64,000 nt of DNA from Streptomyces sp. SJL17-4 (GTDB lineage: Bacteria > Actinomycetota > Actinomycetes > Streptomycetales > Streptomycetaceae), in contig NZ_CP104578.1 of assembly GCF_036826855.1 (NCBI RefSeq), positions 1,302,001 to 1,366,000 on the forward strand. The letters are read 5' to 3'. This document shows, piece by piece, positions 47,713 to 56,500 of this stretch; position 1 is the first letter of the stretch; each line of letters begins with the position of its first letter. The notes beneath the pieces were generated by a model. The model searched no databases and had not been told where the DNA came from. It was given only the letters and a program-made list of their open reading frames with translations. The position numbers were made by a program, and so were the translations under genes.

Positions 47713-48552
47713 TCAGCGGCCCTCCTCCGGAAGCCCCTCGCCCGGTTTCCGGCCCCAGGCCGTGAGCATGCCTGCCGACAGCGCCGCGCATGCGTCGGAC
47801 TCCAGATACCGGATCGCCGCGTCGACGGCCGCGTCGTCGACCAGACCGGTCGCGACCATCGGCGCCCTGCTCCGCTCCCATGTGTCCGCCCAGAAGCGGC
47901 TGATCGGACTCCCCGCCAGCAGCGGCGGCACATGGATCTCGGCGGCGACGGGCAGAAGGCCCGCGCCGCGGAGCAGCCTCGGGTACGACGGCACCCAGGA
48001 GACGTCGGTGCCGATGGTCTCCCGCAGCGCCTGCCACATCGCCCGCATCACCGTGCTGTACGGAGTGCCGGGCGCCCGCTCGCTCGTCAGATCGACCGCG
48101 TCACTGAGCACCAACACACCGCCGGGCTCGACGAGTTCGGCCAACCGGCTGATCACACGGTCACGCTCGGGAAGGTGCATCATCACGAAGCGCGCATGGA
48201 CGAGCCCGAACCGGCCGGGGCCGAAGTCCGGGTCGGTGACGTCGGCCTCCAGGACGTCGAGGCCGTTCACGGGACGCTCAACGAGAAAGCGTACGTGGCG
48301 GTCCACGGCGAGCACGCCCGTCACCCCGGCCTCGTCGAGCAGCCGACGGGAGACCGTGCCCGTACCGGCACCCACATCGAGGCAGCGCCACCCGGGGCCG
48401 ACCCCGAGCGCGCGGAACCGCGCCATGGTGATGTCGTCGTAGGCGAGCGCGCCGAAGTCGATGCGCTCCCCCTCGCCCGCTCGCCCGGGAGGGAACACGG
48501 CCTCGCCGTAACGGCCTTCACCCGGCGCGTCCCCGCGCGGGGCGGTGGTCAC
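47713..48552 (-). CDS. Class I S-adenosylmethionine-dependent methyltransferase
   Basis: This 279-residue protein has motif I in CLDVGAGTGTVSRRLLDEAG (about 56-75), the acidic end of strand 2 (VLAVDRH), FGLVHARFVMMHLPERD and LVEPGGVLVLSD, as in class I methyltransferases of the UbiE type. The substrate is unknown. The GTG at 48552 overlaps the stop of a 39-codon ORF by 4 bp, so the two are coupled. An upstream in-frame extension exists but reads through that small ORF in another frame and is unlikely. The peptide ORF may be a substrate; see the separate entry. Confidence 0.85.
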   Translation of the reverse strand: MTTAPRGDAPGEGRYGEAVFPPGRAGEGERIDFGALAYDDITMARFRALGVGPGWRCLDVGAGTGTVSRRLLDEAGVTGVLAVDRHVRFLVERPVNGLDVLEADVTDPDFGPGRFGLVHARFVMMHLPERDRVISRLAELVEPGGVLVLSDAVDLTSERAPGTPYSTVMRAMWQALRETIGTDVSWVPSYPRLLRGAGLLPVAAEIHVPPLLAGSPISRFWADTWERSRAPMVATGLVDDAAVDAAIRYLESDACAALSAGMLTAWGRKPGEGLPEEGR

Positions 48553-48668
48553 GTCGCCACCGGAGTGGCGGCGGCGGGGGCGCCGGCCTCGACGCGTTCC
48601 GGCGCCCGGTCCGCACGGCACGGGAACAGCGGGTCCTCGAACAGTCTCATGGCCTCGAACAGTTTCAT
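48549..48668 (-). CDS. Candidate 39-residue peptide gene coupled to the methyltransferase
   Basis: An ATG at 48668, preceded by GAAGAGA at suitable distance, opens a 39-codon frame. It starts MKLFEAMRLFEDPLFPC and ends in an Ala/Pro/Thr-rich tail (GAPAAATPVAT). Its TGA overlaps the GTG of the methyltransferase gene. The N-terminus repeats (MKLFEA, MRLFED). The size, the charged/aromatic head with one Cys, and the coupling to a modifying enzyme resemble a RiPP precursor or a small regulatory protein. No homologue is known to me, so the role is a guess. Confidence 0.45.
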   Translation of the reverse strand: MKLFEAMRLFEDPLFPCRADRAPERVEAGAPAAATPVAT

Positions 48669-48916
48669 GACCGGATCTCTTCAGGCGGCGGGGCGGTTCC
48701 GGGCGGCCGAGGGGCGTCGCCGCCACCCTGGGCACCGACGCCGCTGCCACCTCCCGCCGATCCTCCACGGACCACGGCCCGTACGGCCGAGGCGCGCCCG
48801 CGCCTGAGCCGATCGGGCGCCCCGGAATCCCCACCGCCCCGCCCGGCAGCGCCCCCCCGACTCACCCCGCCTCCCCCACAGAACCATTGACAGGTCCATC
48901 TCATTCTCACCATTCT

Positions 48917-48930
48917 TGAGAGCGCTCTCA
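48917..48930. promoter_or_regulatory. LacI-type (CebR-like) operator upstream of the GH64 glucanase
   Basis: TGAGAGCGCTCTCA is a perfect 14-bp palindrome centred on GCGC, the form of sites bound by LacI-family sugar repressors of streptomycetes. It stands 67 bp before the glucanase start, in the 329-bp spacer that otherwise holds nothing I recognise. Confidence 0.65.
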
Positions 48931-48997
48931 CGGCTCAAGGCCCCACCCGCCCACGGATTCCCCCGACACGGAGTCCCCACCTCCGAGGAGCCCCCAC

Positions 48998-50212
48998 ATG
49001 TCCGCACACCGCAGGCGCAGGCACAGCCGCGCCGCACTCGTCCCCCTGGTCGCCGCCGCGCTGATCGGCACCGTCGTCACCGTCGTCGGCCCGTCGGACA
49101 AGGTCGAGGCCGCCGTCCCCGCGACCATTCCGCTCACCTTCACGAACAACTCCGGCCGCGGCGAACAGGTCTACGTCTACAACCTCGGCACCGAGCTCTC
49201 GACGGGCCGGCAGGGTTGGGCCGACGCGAACGGCACGTTCCATCCGTGGCCGGCCGGGGGCTCCGTCCCCGTTCCCGCGCCGGACGCCGCCATCGCCGGT
49301 CCCGCCAACGGCGGATCGATGACGATCCGGCTGCCGAAGTTCTCGGGCCGGATCTACTTCAGCTACGGACAGAAGCTGGTGTTCAAGCTGGCGACGGGCG
49401 GCCTCGTACAGCCCGCGGTCCAGAACCCGAGCGACCCCAACAGGAACATCCTCTTCAACTGGTCCGAGTACACGCTCAACGACGCGGGCCTCTGGATCAA
49501 CAGCACCCAGGTCGACATGGTCTCGGCGCCCTACGCCGTCGGCGTGAAGCGCCCCAACGGCACCGTCGCGAACACCGGCCGCCTCAAGCCCGGCGGCTAC
49601 CGGGGCTTCTACGACGCGCTGCGCGGCCAGCCCGGCGGCTGGGCCAACCTCATCCAGACCCGCGCCGACGGCACCGTGCTGCGCGCCCTGGCTCCCGGCC
49701 ACGGCATCGAGGCCGGAGCGCTGCCGTCAGGAGTGATGAACGACTACATCAACCGCGTCTGGACCAAGTACGCCTCGTCGACCCTGACGGTGACGCCGTT
49801 CGCGAACCAGCCCTCCGTGAAGTACTTCGGCCGCGTCTCGGGCAACGTCATGAACTTCACCAACACGTCCGGGGCGGTCGTCACCTCGTTCCAGAAGCCC
49901 GACTCCGACAGCGTCTTCGGCTGCTACAAGCACCTCGACGCCCCCAACGACCAGGTGCGCGGCCCCATCTCCCGTACGCTCTGCGCGGGTTACAACCGCT
50001 CGACCCTGCTGACGAACCCGAACCAGCCGGACACGTCGTCCGCCGACTTCTACAAGGACGCGGTGACCAACCACTACTCGCGCAAGATCCACGCCCAGAT
50101 GGTCGACGGCAAGGCGTACGGCTTCGCCTTCGACGACGTCGGCGCCCACGAATCGCTCGTGCACGACGGCAACCCGCAGCAGGCGTACGTCACGCTGGAC
50201 CCGTTCAACTAG
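48998..50212 (+). CDS. Secreted beta-1,3-glucanase, GH64 family
   Basis: The 404-residue precursor starts with a Tat-like or Sec signal peptide (RRRRHSRAALVPLVAAALIG; cleavage near VEAAVP). It continues with a GH64 domain: TIPLTFTNNSGRGEQVYVYN, YGQKLVFKLATGGLVQPA, WSEYTLNDAGLWINSTQVDM, and the C-terminal YGFAFDDVGAHESLVHDGNP. GH64 enzymes cut beta-1,3-glucans, releasing laminaripentaose, for example from fungal walls. No carbohydrate-binding module is attached. The ATG at 48998 follows GAGGAG. The palindrome at 48917 suggests induction by glucan oligomers. Confidence 0.93.
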   Translation: MSAHRRRRHSRAALVPLVAAALIGTVVTVVGPSDKVEAAVPATIPLTFTNNSGRGEQVYVYNLGTELSTGRQGWADANGTFHPWPAGGSVPVPAPDAAIAGPANGGSMTIRLPKFSGRIYFSYGQKLVFKLATGGLVQPAVQNPSDPNRNILFNWSEYTLNDAGLWINSTQVDMVSAPYAVGVKRPNGTVANTGRLKPGGYRGFYDALRGQPGGWANLIQTRADGTVLRALAPGHGIEAGALPSGVMNDYINRVWTKYASSTLTVTPFANQPSVKYFGRVSGNVMNFTNTSGAVVTSFQKPDSDSVFGCYKHLDAPNDQVRGPISRTLCAGYNRSTLLTNPNQPDTSSADFYKDAVTNHYSRKIHAQMVDGKAYGFAFDDVGAHESLVHDGNPQQAYVTLDPFN

Positions 50213-50230
50213 CCAGGTGACGGAGCGCGT

Positions 50231-50977
50231 TCAGCCGGCGAGGGTGGCGCCCAGCCAGTCGCGGTAGCGGGTGGGGGCCAGGCGCGCGCCGGTCCCGGGG
50301 GTGAGGACGTCACCGCGGACGGCGGCGAACATGCCCGCCCCGTCGTCGACGACGACGGGGCGGGCGTCGCCACGGGCAGCCAGGGTGATCCTGCCGATCT
50401 CGTCCAGCGTGAGGGCGTCGGGCCCGGCGACGTCGAGCGTCCCGTTCAGCGGCTCCCCGACGGAGACGTCGGCGAGGGCGGCGGCCACGTCCGCGGAGGC
50501 GATCGGCTGCAGCGGGGTGGCGGGCAGACGGACTTCGCCGTCGGTCGCGGTCCAGGACATCACGGCGTCCATGAACTCGAAGAACTGGGTGGCGCGGACG
50601 ATCGAGTACGGCGTGGGGCCGTCGCGCAGCAGGTCCTCCTGGAGCACCTTGGCCCGGTAGTAGTCCAGGTCGGGGACCTGGTCCACGCCGACGATCGACA
50701 GCGCGACCTGGTGACGTACGTCCGCCCGCTCCCCCGCGCCGAGCAGGTTGCCCACGGTGGTGCGGAAGAAGTCGAGCGACTGCTCGTCGAAGGTCGGGGA
50801 GTTGCTGACGTTGATGACCGTGTGGGCTCCGGCGAGCGCCCCGTCCAGGCCGGCGCCGGTGAGCAGGTCGACCCCCGAGGAGAGGGAGGCCGGGACCACG
50901 TCATGGCCGGCCTTCTCGAGCAGGGCGACGACCTGAGAGCCGATGAGGCCGGTGCCGCCGATGACGGTGATCTTCAT
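50231..50977 (-). CDS. NAD(P)-binding NmrA/SDR-like oxidoreductase
   Basis: This 248-residue atypical short-chain dehydrogenase has the Rossmann loop GGTGLIGSQVVALLEKAGHD at the start, YYRAKVLQEDLLRDG with the Tyr-x-x-x-Lys pair at about 126-130, and TPYSIVRATQFFEFMD, typical of NmrA-like quinone reductase or sensor proteins. The gene is divergent from an Rrf2 regulator, and the twin operators between them probably control it. The substrate is not known. Confidence 0.88.
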   Translation of the reverse strand: MKITVIGGTGLIGSQVVALLEKAGHDVVPASLSSGVDLLTGAGLDGALAGAHTVINVSNSPTFDEQSLDFFRTTVGNLLGAGERADVRHQVALSIVGVDQVPDLDYYRAKVLQEDLLRDGPTPYSIVRATQFFEFMDAVMSWTATDGEVRLPATPLQPIASADVAAALADVSVGEPLNGTLDVAGPDALTLDEIGRITLAARGDARPVVVDDGAGMFAAVRGDVLTPGTGARLAPTRYRDWLGATLAG

Positions 50978-51022
50978 GGTGTGCCTTCCTTCGTGGGCCC
51001 GGCGGGGCTCCTGGGACGCAAA

Positions 51023-51070
51023 CTCGGATACCTGATGTCCGAGATAATACTCGGATACTATGTATCCGAG
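51023..51070. promoter_or_regulatory. Twin Rrf2 operators, CTCGGA-N9-TCCGAG
   Basis: CTCGGA...TCCGAG occurs at 51023-51043 and again at 51050-51070. The second copy is extended to the perfect arms ACTCGGATAC and GTATCCGAGT around TAT. The sites are 27 bp apart centre to centre and flank a GATAAT-like -10 element in the SDR/Rrf2 divergent region. Rrf2 autorepression is very likely. Confidence 0.85.
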
Positions 51071-51087
51071 TCAAATGGGGAGGCGAC

Positions 51088-51606
51088 ATGAAACTGTCCG
51101 GTGGCGTGGAGTGGGCACTCCACTGCTGTGTGGTGCTGACGGCGGCGAGCCGACCGGTGCCGGCGGCCCGCCTCGCGCAGCTGCACGACGTCTCGCCCAG
51201 CTACCTGGCCAAGCAGATGCAGGCGCTGTCGCGGGCCGGTCTGGTGCGCTCGGTCCAGGGGAAGACCGGCGGATACGTGCTGACCAGGCAGGCCGCCGAG
51301 ATCACCCTGCTCGATGTCGTGCAGGCCGTCGACGGGCCCGAGCCGGCGTTCGTCTGCACCGAGATCCGGCAGCGCGGACCGCTGGCGACCCCACCGGAGA
51401 AGTGCACGAAGGCCTGCCCGATCGCCCGCGCGATGGGAGCCGCGGAAGCCGCGTGGAGGGCCTCGCTCGCGGGCACCACGATCGCCGATCTCGTCGCGAC
51501 GGTGGAGGGCGAGAGCGGGCCGGACGCGCTCCCGGGCATCGGCTCGTGGCTGACGGCGGGCACGGAAGCGGCCGCGGCCGCGGAGACCGACGCCCGCCGG
51601 GCCTGA
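51088..51606 (+). CDS. Rrf2-family transcriptional regulator
   Basis: A 172-residue winged-helix protein: GGVEWALHCCVVLTAA, SPSYLAKQMQALSRAGLVRS (recognition helix), and GKTGGYVLTRQAAEITLLDVV. Three cysteines lie in the effector region, VCTE...KCTKAC (C-x15-C-x3-C). The spacing differs from classical IscR/NsrR [2Fe-2S] ligands, so it may bind a cluster in another way or sense thiol oxidation. The ATG at 51088 follows GGGGAGG. It is divergent from the NmrA-like gene with twin operators between, so the pair forms a regulon of two. Confidence 0.9.
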   Translation: MKLSGGVEWALHCCVVLTAASRPVPAARLAQLHDVSPSYLAKQMQALSRAGLVRSVQGKTGGYVLTRQAAEITLLDVVQAVDGPEPAFVCTEIRQRGPLATPPEKCTKACPIARAMGAAEAAWRASLAGTTIADLVATVEGESGPDALPGIGSWLTAGTEAAAAAETDARRA

Positions 51607-51635
51607 GGCGGAGACCTCAACCCACCTCGGTCCCG

Positions 51636-51751
51636 GCGTGACCGCACACGCGGGCCCGACGCGGAGCCCCCCGCCACACAGCGTGACCGCACACGCGGGC
51701 CCGACGCGGAGCCCCCCGCCACACAGCGTGACCGCACGCGCGGGCCTGACG
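51636..51751. repeat. 45-bp tandem direct repeat
   Basis: Two identical 45-bp copies (51636-51680 and 51681-51725) and a third partial one (51726 to about 51751) begin GCGTGACCGCAC. They fill the spacer between the Rrf2 gene and the degenerate hydrolase. No gene is seen within. Confidence 0.9.
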
Positions 51752-51819
51752 GGTGACATCGGCGCGGGTCGGTGGCGCCTCCGCCACCGGGCGGGCACGC
51801 CGCGGCCAATACTCCGGCC

Positions 51820-53064
51820 ATGAGATCAGCTCGTTCCCCCTTCCGGTCCCGCCGCGCCACCGTCACCGCGGTCGCCGCACTCACCGCACTCCTCGCGCTC
51901 GGCTCCCCGGTCACCGCCGTCGGCGGCCCCACCGGCGGCGACGGCCACGACCGCCGGCCCTGTGTCGCCTCCCGGCTGCCCGACCACGGCCCTGCACGCG
52001 ACGTCCTCCGGATCGCCGAGCGGGCCAAGGCAGAGATGGACCTCAAGTCCGTGATCGTGCGGGTCACGACCGGCGACCGCGAGGTCGTCACCACCGCGCT
52101 CGGCGAGTCGATGACGGGCGTGCCCGCCGCCCCCGCCATGCACTTCCGGAACGGCAACATCGCGATCAGCTACCTGGGCACCGCACTCCTGCGCCTGGTC
52201 GACCAGGGCAAGGTCCGTCTCGACGACCCTGTGTCGCGCTGGCTGCCGGACCTCGAGGACGGCGACAGGATCACCCTGCGGATGCTGGCCACCTCCACCA
52301 CCGGGCTCGTCGACTACGTCACCGCCGCCGGGTTCGGCGAGAGCGTCTACGCGAACCCGTTCCGCCAGTGGACGGCCAAGGAACTGGTCGCCATCTCGAC
52401 GAGCAAGCAGCGGTGGTACGAGCCGGGCACCAACTGGAGTTACTCGCACGCGAACTTCGTCCTGCTCGGCGCCGCCCTGGAGAAGATCACCGGCACCCGT
52501 CTCGACGTCCTGCTCCGGCACGAGGTCCTGCGCCCGCTCGGACTGCGCGAGACCCGCAACAGCTTCACGCCCGAGATCCCCGAGCCCGTCCTGCACGCCT
52601 TCACCGCCGAGCGGGGGACGTACGAGGAGTCCACCTTCTGGAACCCCTCGTGGACCACGGCGCCCGGCGCGGTGCAGACCACCGACATCTGCGACCTGGC
52701 CCGTTCGGCCGTCGGCATCGGCTCGGGAGAGCTGGTGTCCCCGGCCTCGTACCAGGAACTCCTGAACCCGGGGACCGTCGGCCTGGGCCACGCGACCAAG
52801 ACGTGCCCCGCGACGGTCTGCCTCGCGAACACCGAAGCCACCCACTACGGCATGGGCGTACTGGTCCTGGGCGACTGGATCGCGCAACACCCGCTGTTCT
52901 TCGGCTACTCCGCCTCCCAGGCGTACCTCCCGTCGAAGCGTCTGGCCATCGCCGTCTCGACCACGAACGGGCCCACCGCCCAGGCCGGGCACAGCGCCCA
53001 CACGATCACCCAGCGCATCGCCGCCGCACTCGCCCCGAAGCACCCGATCCCCGACTTCGGCTGA
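51820..53064 (+). CDS. Secreted serine-hydrolase homologue lacking the catalytic motifs
   Basis: The 414-residue protein aligns along its length with S12/class C beta-lactamase-like hydrolases such as the one at 22669: ALLRLVDQGKVRLDDPVSRW, GDRITLRMLATSTTGLVDYV, and YGMGVLVLGDWIAQHP. However, Ser-x-x-Lys is Asn113-x-x-Ile116, Tyr-x-Asn is Tyr208-Ser-His210, and the His-x-Gly loop is Tyr363-Ser-Ala. All else is intact, with a signal peptide (RRATVTAVAALTALLALGSPV) and no stop or frameshift, so it is a pseudoenzyme under selection rather than a dead gene. The ATG at 51820 lacks a clear ribosome-binding site. It could bind cell-wall peptides or inhibit a relative. Confidence 0.8.
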   Translation: MRSARSPFRSRRATVTAVAALTALLALGSPVTAVGGPTGGDGHDRRPCVASRLPDHGPARDVLRIAERAKAEMDLKSVIVRVTTGDREVVTTALGESMTGVPAAPAMHFRNGNIAISYLGTALLRLVDQGKVRLDDPVSRWLPDLEDGDRITLRMLATSTTGLVDYVTAAGFGESVYANPFRQWTAKELVAISTSKQRWYEPGTNWSYSHANFVLLGAALEKITGTRLDVLLRHEVLRPLGLRETRNSFTPEIPEPVLHAFTAERGTYEESTFWNPSWTTAPGAVQTTDICDLARSAVGIGSGELVSPASYQELLNPGTVGLGHATKTCPATVCLANTEATHYGMGVLVLGDWIAQHPLFFGYSASQAYLPSKRLAIAVSTTNGPTAQAGHSAHTITQRIAAALAPKHPIPDFG

Positions 53065-53137
53065 TCCACGCCTCAGCCCGGCGGCAGCTCCACCACGGGC
53101 ACCGCGCGTCGCCGGGCCGGGTTCCCGCGCCCTGGGG

Positions 53138-53217
53138 GAAGGCCCGCCCCCAGGGCGAAGTCCCGTACTCCATGGTGAAGTCGAGTCCCCCAGGGTGAAG
53201 GCCCGTTCCCCCGGGGT
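53138..53217. repeat. About four 20-bp imperfect tandem repeats (GAAG(G/T)CCCG...)
   Basis: Units at 53138, 53157, 53177 and 53197 start GAAGGCCCG or GAAGTC and end CCAGGGT-like. They lie in the 480-bp spacer before the large subtilisin. The rest of the spacer shows no gene. Confidence 0.7.
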
Positions 53218-53545
53218 GCGGATACGGCCAAGGGGAGGGACACCCTCCGACCGGGGGTGCGTCAGTGCCCGGAAGGGGGACGGGGACTGCGATCCGGCGG
53301 GGCCGCCGAGGGGCGGTGTCGCACAAGGATCGCCCGGGTGTCACGGACCCGTCACAGAGTCGTCGTGGCCCCATCGAACTCGGGGCCTTCCGGATGGCTG
53401 GAAACCACGCCGCCCAACCCACCACGCCCGCCCCGCCGTTGATCACCTCACATACTGCGCTGACCGGTGCGGGCGTCATCGCGTCCCGGCCGGTACCGAC
53501 CACTCGACCTCATCCCGAACTCCTGGGGGAGACTTGCGCGCACAT

Positions 53546-56500
53546 GTGAAGAGAGCACGCGCCTTCACCATCGCAGCGGCCACATCGGTGGCCCTGGTAG
53601 CAGGCATGACCGGCCCCGCGACGGCCGCACCGGACACCCCGCGCCCCGGCGGCGACCAGCGGATCCCGCTCGTCACCGGCGACCGCGTGGTGGTGAACGC
53701 CAAGGGCCGGATGGTGGGCTTCGAGGCCGCCCGAGGCCGTGAGCACATACCCGTACAGGTGCAGCGCATCAAGGACAGCACGCTGGTCGTGCCCAGCGAC
53801 GCGCGGCGCCTGATAGCCGCCGGCAAGCTGGACCAGCGGCTCTTCGACCTCGACGTGCTCAGCGACGCGAGGCTGCGCGAGAGCCATCGCGACGGGCTCA
53901 AGCTGATCGTGCAGTACGAGGGGGGTGCCGGCGCCGCACGGGCCGAGGTGCGTGCCGCCGGCGACACCCAGCTGCGACGGACGTTCCCGACCCTCGACGC
54001 CGACGCCATCCGTACCTCCCCGGACGACGTCGCCAAGGTGTGGGACGCGCTGACCGACCGGCGGAGCAACGGCCTGCGCGCCACCGCCTCCGGGATCGCC
54101 AAGGTGTGGCTGGACGGCGTGCGGGCCGCGAGCCTGGACCGCAGCGTCCGGCAGATCGGCGCCGACAAGGCGTGGGAGTCCGGGTACGACGGCACGGGCG
54201 TCAAGATCGCCGTCCTCGACACCGGTGTCGACAAGACCCATGGCGACCTCAGCTCGCAGGTCGTCGGCGAGAAGAACTTCTCCGCCTCCCCCGACGCGGT
54301 GGACCGCGTCGGTCACGGCACCCACGTCGCCTCGATCGCCGCGGGTACGGGTGCCACGTCCGGCGGCCGGTTCAAGGGCGTCGCCCCCGGCGCCGAGGTG
54401 ATCAGCGGCAAGGTCCTCGACGACAACGGCTTCGGCGACGACTCCGCCGTCCTCGCCGGCATGGAGTGGGCCGCCGCCGAAGGCGCGGACGTCGTCAACC
54501 TCAGCCTCGGCGGCCCCGACAGCCCCGGCGTCGACCCGCTGGAGGCGGCGGTCGACCGGCTGTCCGCCGAGAAGGGCATCCTGTTCGCGATCGCCGCGGG
54601 CAACGAGGGCGAGGGCGGCGCCTCCACGGTGGGCTCGCCCGGCAGCGCGGACGCCGCGCTGACCGTCGGCGCCGTCGACAAGGACGACCGCCTCGCCGCC
54701 TTCTCCAGCACCGGCCCGCGCGTCGGTGACGGCGCCGTCAAGCCGGACGTGACCGCGCCCGGCGTGGCCATCGCCGCGGCCGCCGCGGCCGGCAGCGAGA
54801 TCGACACGCGCCCCGGCACCCCGCACCCCGCCCCGGGGTATCTGCAGATCGACGGCACGTCCATGGCCACCCCGCACGTCGCGGGCGCGGCGGCGATCCT
54901 GAAGCAGCGGCATCCGGACTGGAAGGCCACCGAACTCAAGGGCGCACTGACCGCGTCCGCCAAGGGCGGCGCCTACACCGCCTTCCAGCAGGGCTCCGGC
55001 CGCGTCCAGGTCGACAGGGCGCTGGCCCAGAGCGTCATCGCCGATCCGGTCGCGCTGAACTTCGGCACGGCGCGGTGGCCGCACGCCGACGACCGGCCGC
55101 TCACCCGGAAGGTCGCCTACCGCAACCTCGGGACCACCGACGTCACCCTCGACCTGTCGGTGGCCACGCTCGACCCGAAGGGCGGACCCGCTCCGGCCGG
55201 ATTCTTCACGCTCGGCGCCGACAAGGTGACCGTGCCCGCCGGCGGCAGGGCCGAGGTCGAGCTGACCGCCGACACCAGGATCGGCGACGCCGACGGCAGC
55301 TACTCCGGCTACGTCACCGCCACCGCCGCCGGCCAGTCCGTCCGCACGGCCGCCGTGGCCGTCCGGGAGGCGGAGTCGTACGACGTCACGCTCAGGGCCG
55401 TCGGCCGTGACGGCGCCGACGCCCAGAACTTCCACAGCACGCTGGTCGGCATCGCCGGCGGCGCCGCCGGCTTCGGGACCCGTATCGACAACGAACCCGG
55501 CAGCCACACCGTCCGGGTCCCCAAGGGCACCTACACGTTCGACACGGCCGTCTACCAGGACCCGTCGGACTACACCAAGGGCACCGACTGGATCGCCCAG
55601 CCGAAGCTGGAGATCTCCGGGGACACCACCGTCACCGCTGACGCACGCACCACCAAGCCGGTGGAGCTCACCGTCCCCGGCATCGACTCGGTGGACTACG
55701 GAGGCACGTACTACGAGCTCGGCGGCACCGACATCGGCCGCGTCGGCAGCGGCTGGGTCCTCAGGAGCTTCGCCGGCTTCCGTACCGCTCACAGGGGTCC
55801 GGCCGTGACCGACGGCTCACTGCTGCAGACCTGGGACGCGCGCTTCCTCAAGGACGCCACCAGCCAGTACTCGGTGGCCTTCGGCGGCAGGACGAACAGG
55901 CTCTCGACCGGCTACACCAAGCACGTGAAGCCGAACGAGCTGGCCACGCTCAAGGTCGGCCTCGGCGCCTCCGCCCCCGGGAAGTCCGCCTTCGTCTCCC
56001 CCTTCGCCCACATCCCGGGCGCTCCCGAGGGCAACGGCTTCTCCGACCCGCAGCCGGCGCCGGGCACGCGGACCTTCTACGTCTCCACCGCCGACGGCGT
56101 CGAGTGGCTCACCAAGTTCGACCAGGCGGGCGAGCCCGACCAGTGGGGCCAGCCGGCCTTCGAGGGCGGTTGGGCGATGGCCCGGCCGCAGCGCTACGAG
56201 GCCGGCCGGACGTACCGGGAGAAGTTCAACACGGGCGTCTTCGGACCCCTTCTGGGCGGGAGCGCGGGCGTGTTCCGCACCGCTCCCGACCCGGCGACGG
56301 GCGAGCAGCAGATCGTCGGCTCGCTTCCGCTGTTCGCCGACGGCAAGGGTCACGCGGGGTTCTCTCCGTACACCTCGGCCACGTCGACGCTGTACCGCGA
56401 CGGCGTCAAGGTCGCCGAGAACGACGATCCGCTGACCGGCTCGCAGCCCTTCACGGTCGACGGCTCCGACGCCGAGTACCGGCTGGTGACCTCCGTGGAG

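Noticed and set aside
47713..48834. Longer methyltransferase starting at 48834
   Set aside because: The added N-terminus reads through the 39-codon ORF in another frame and is Arg/Gly/Pro-rich without family pattern.
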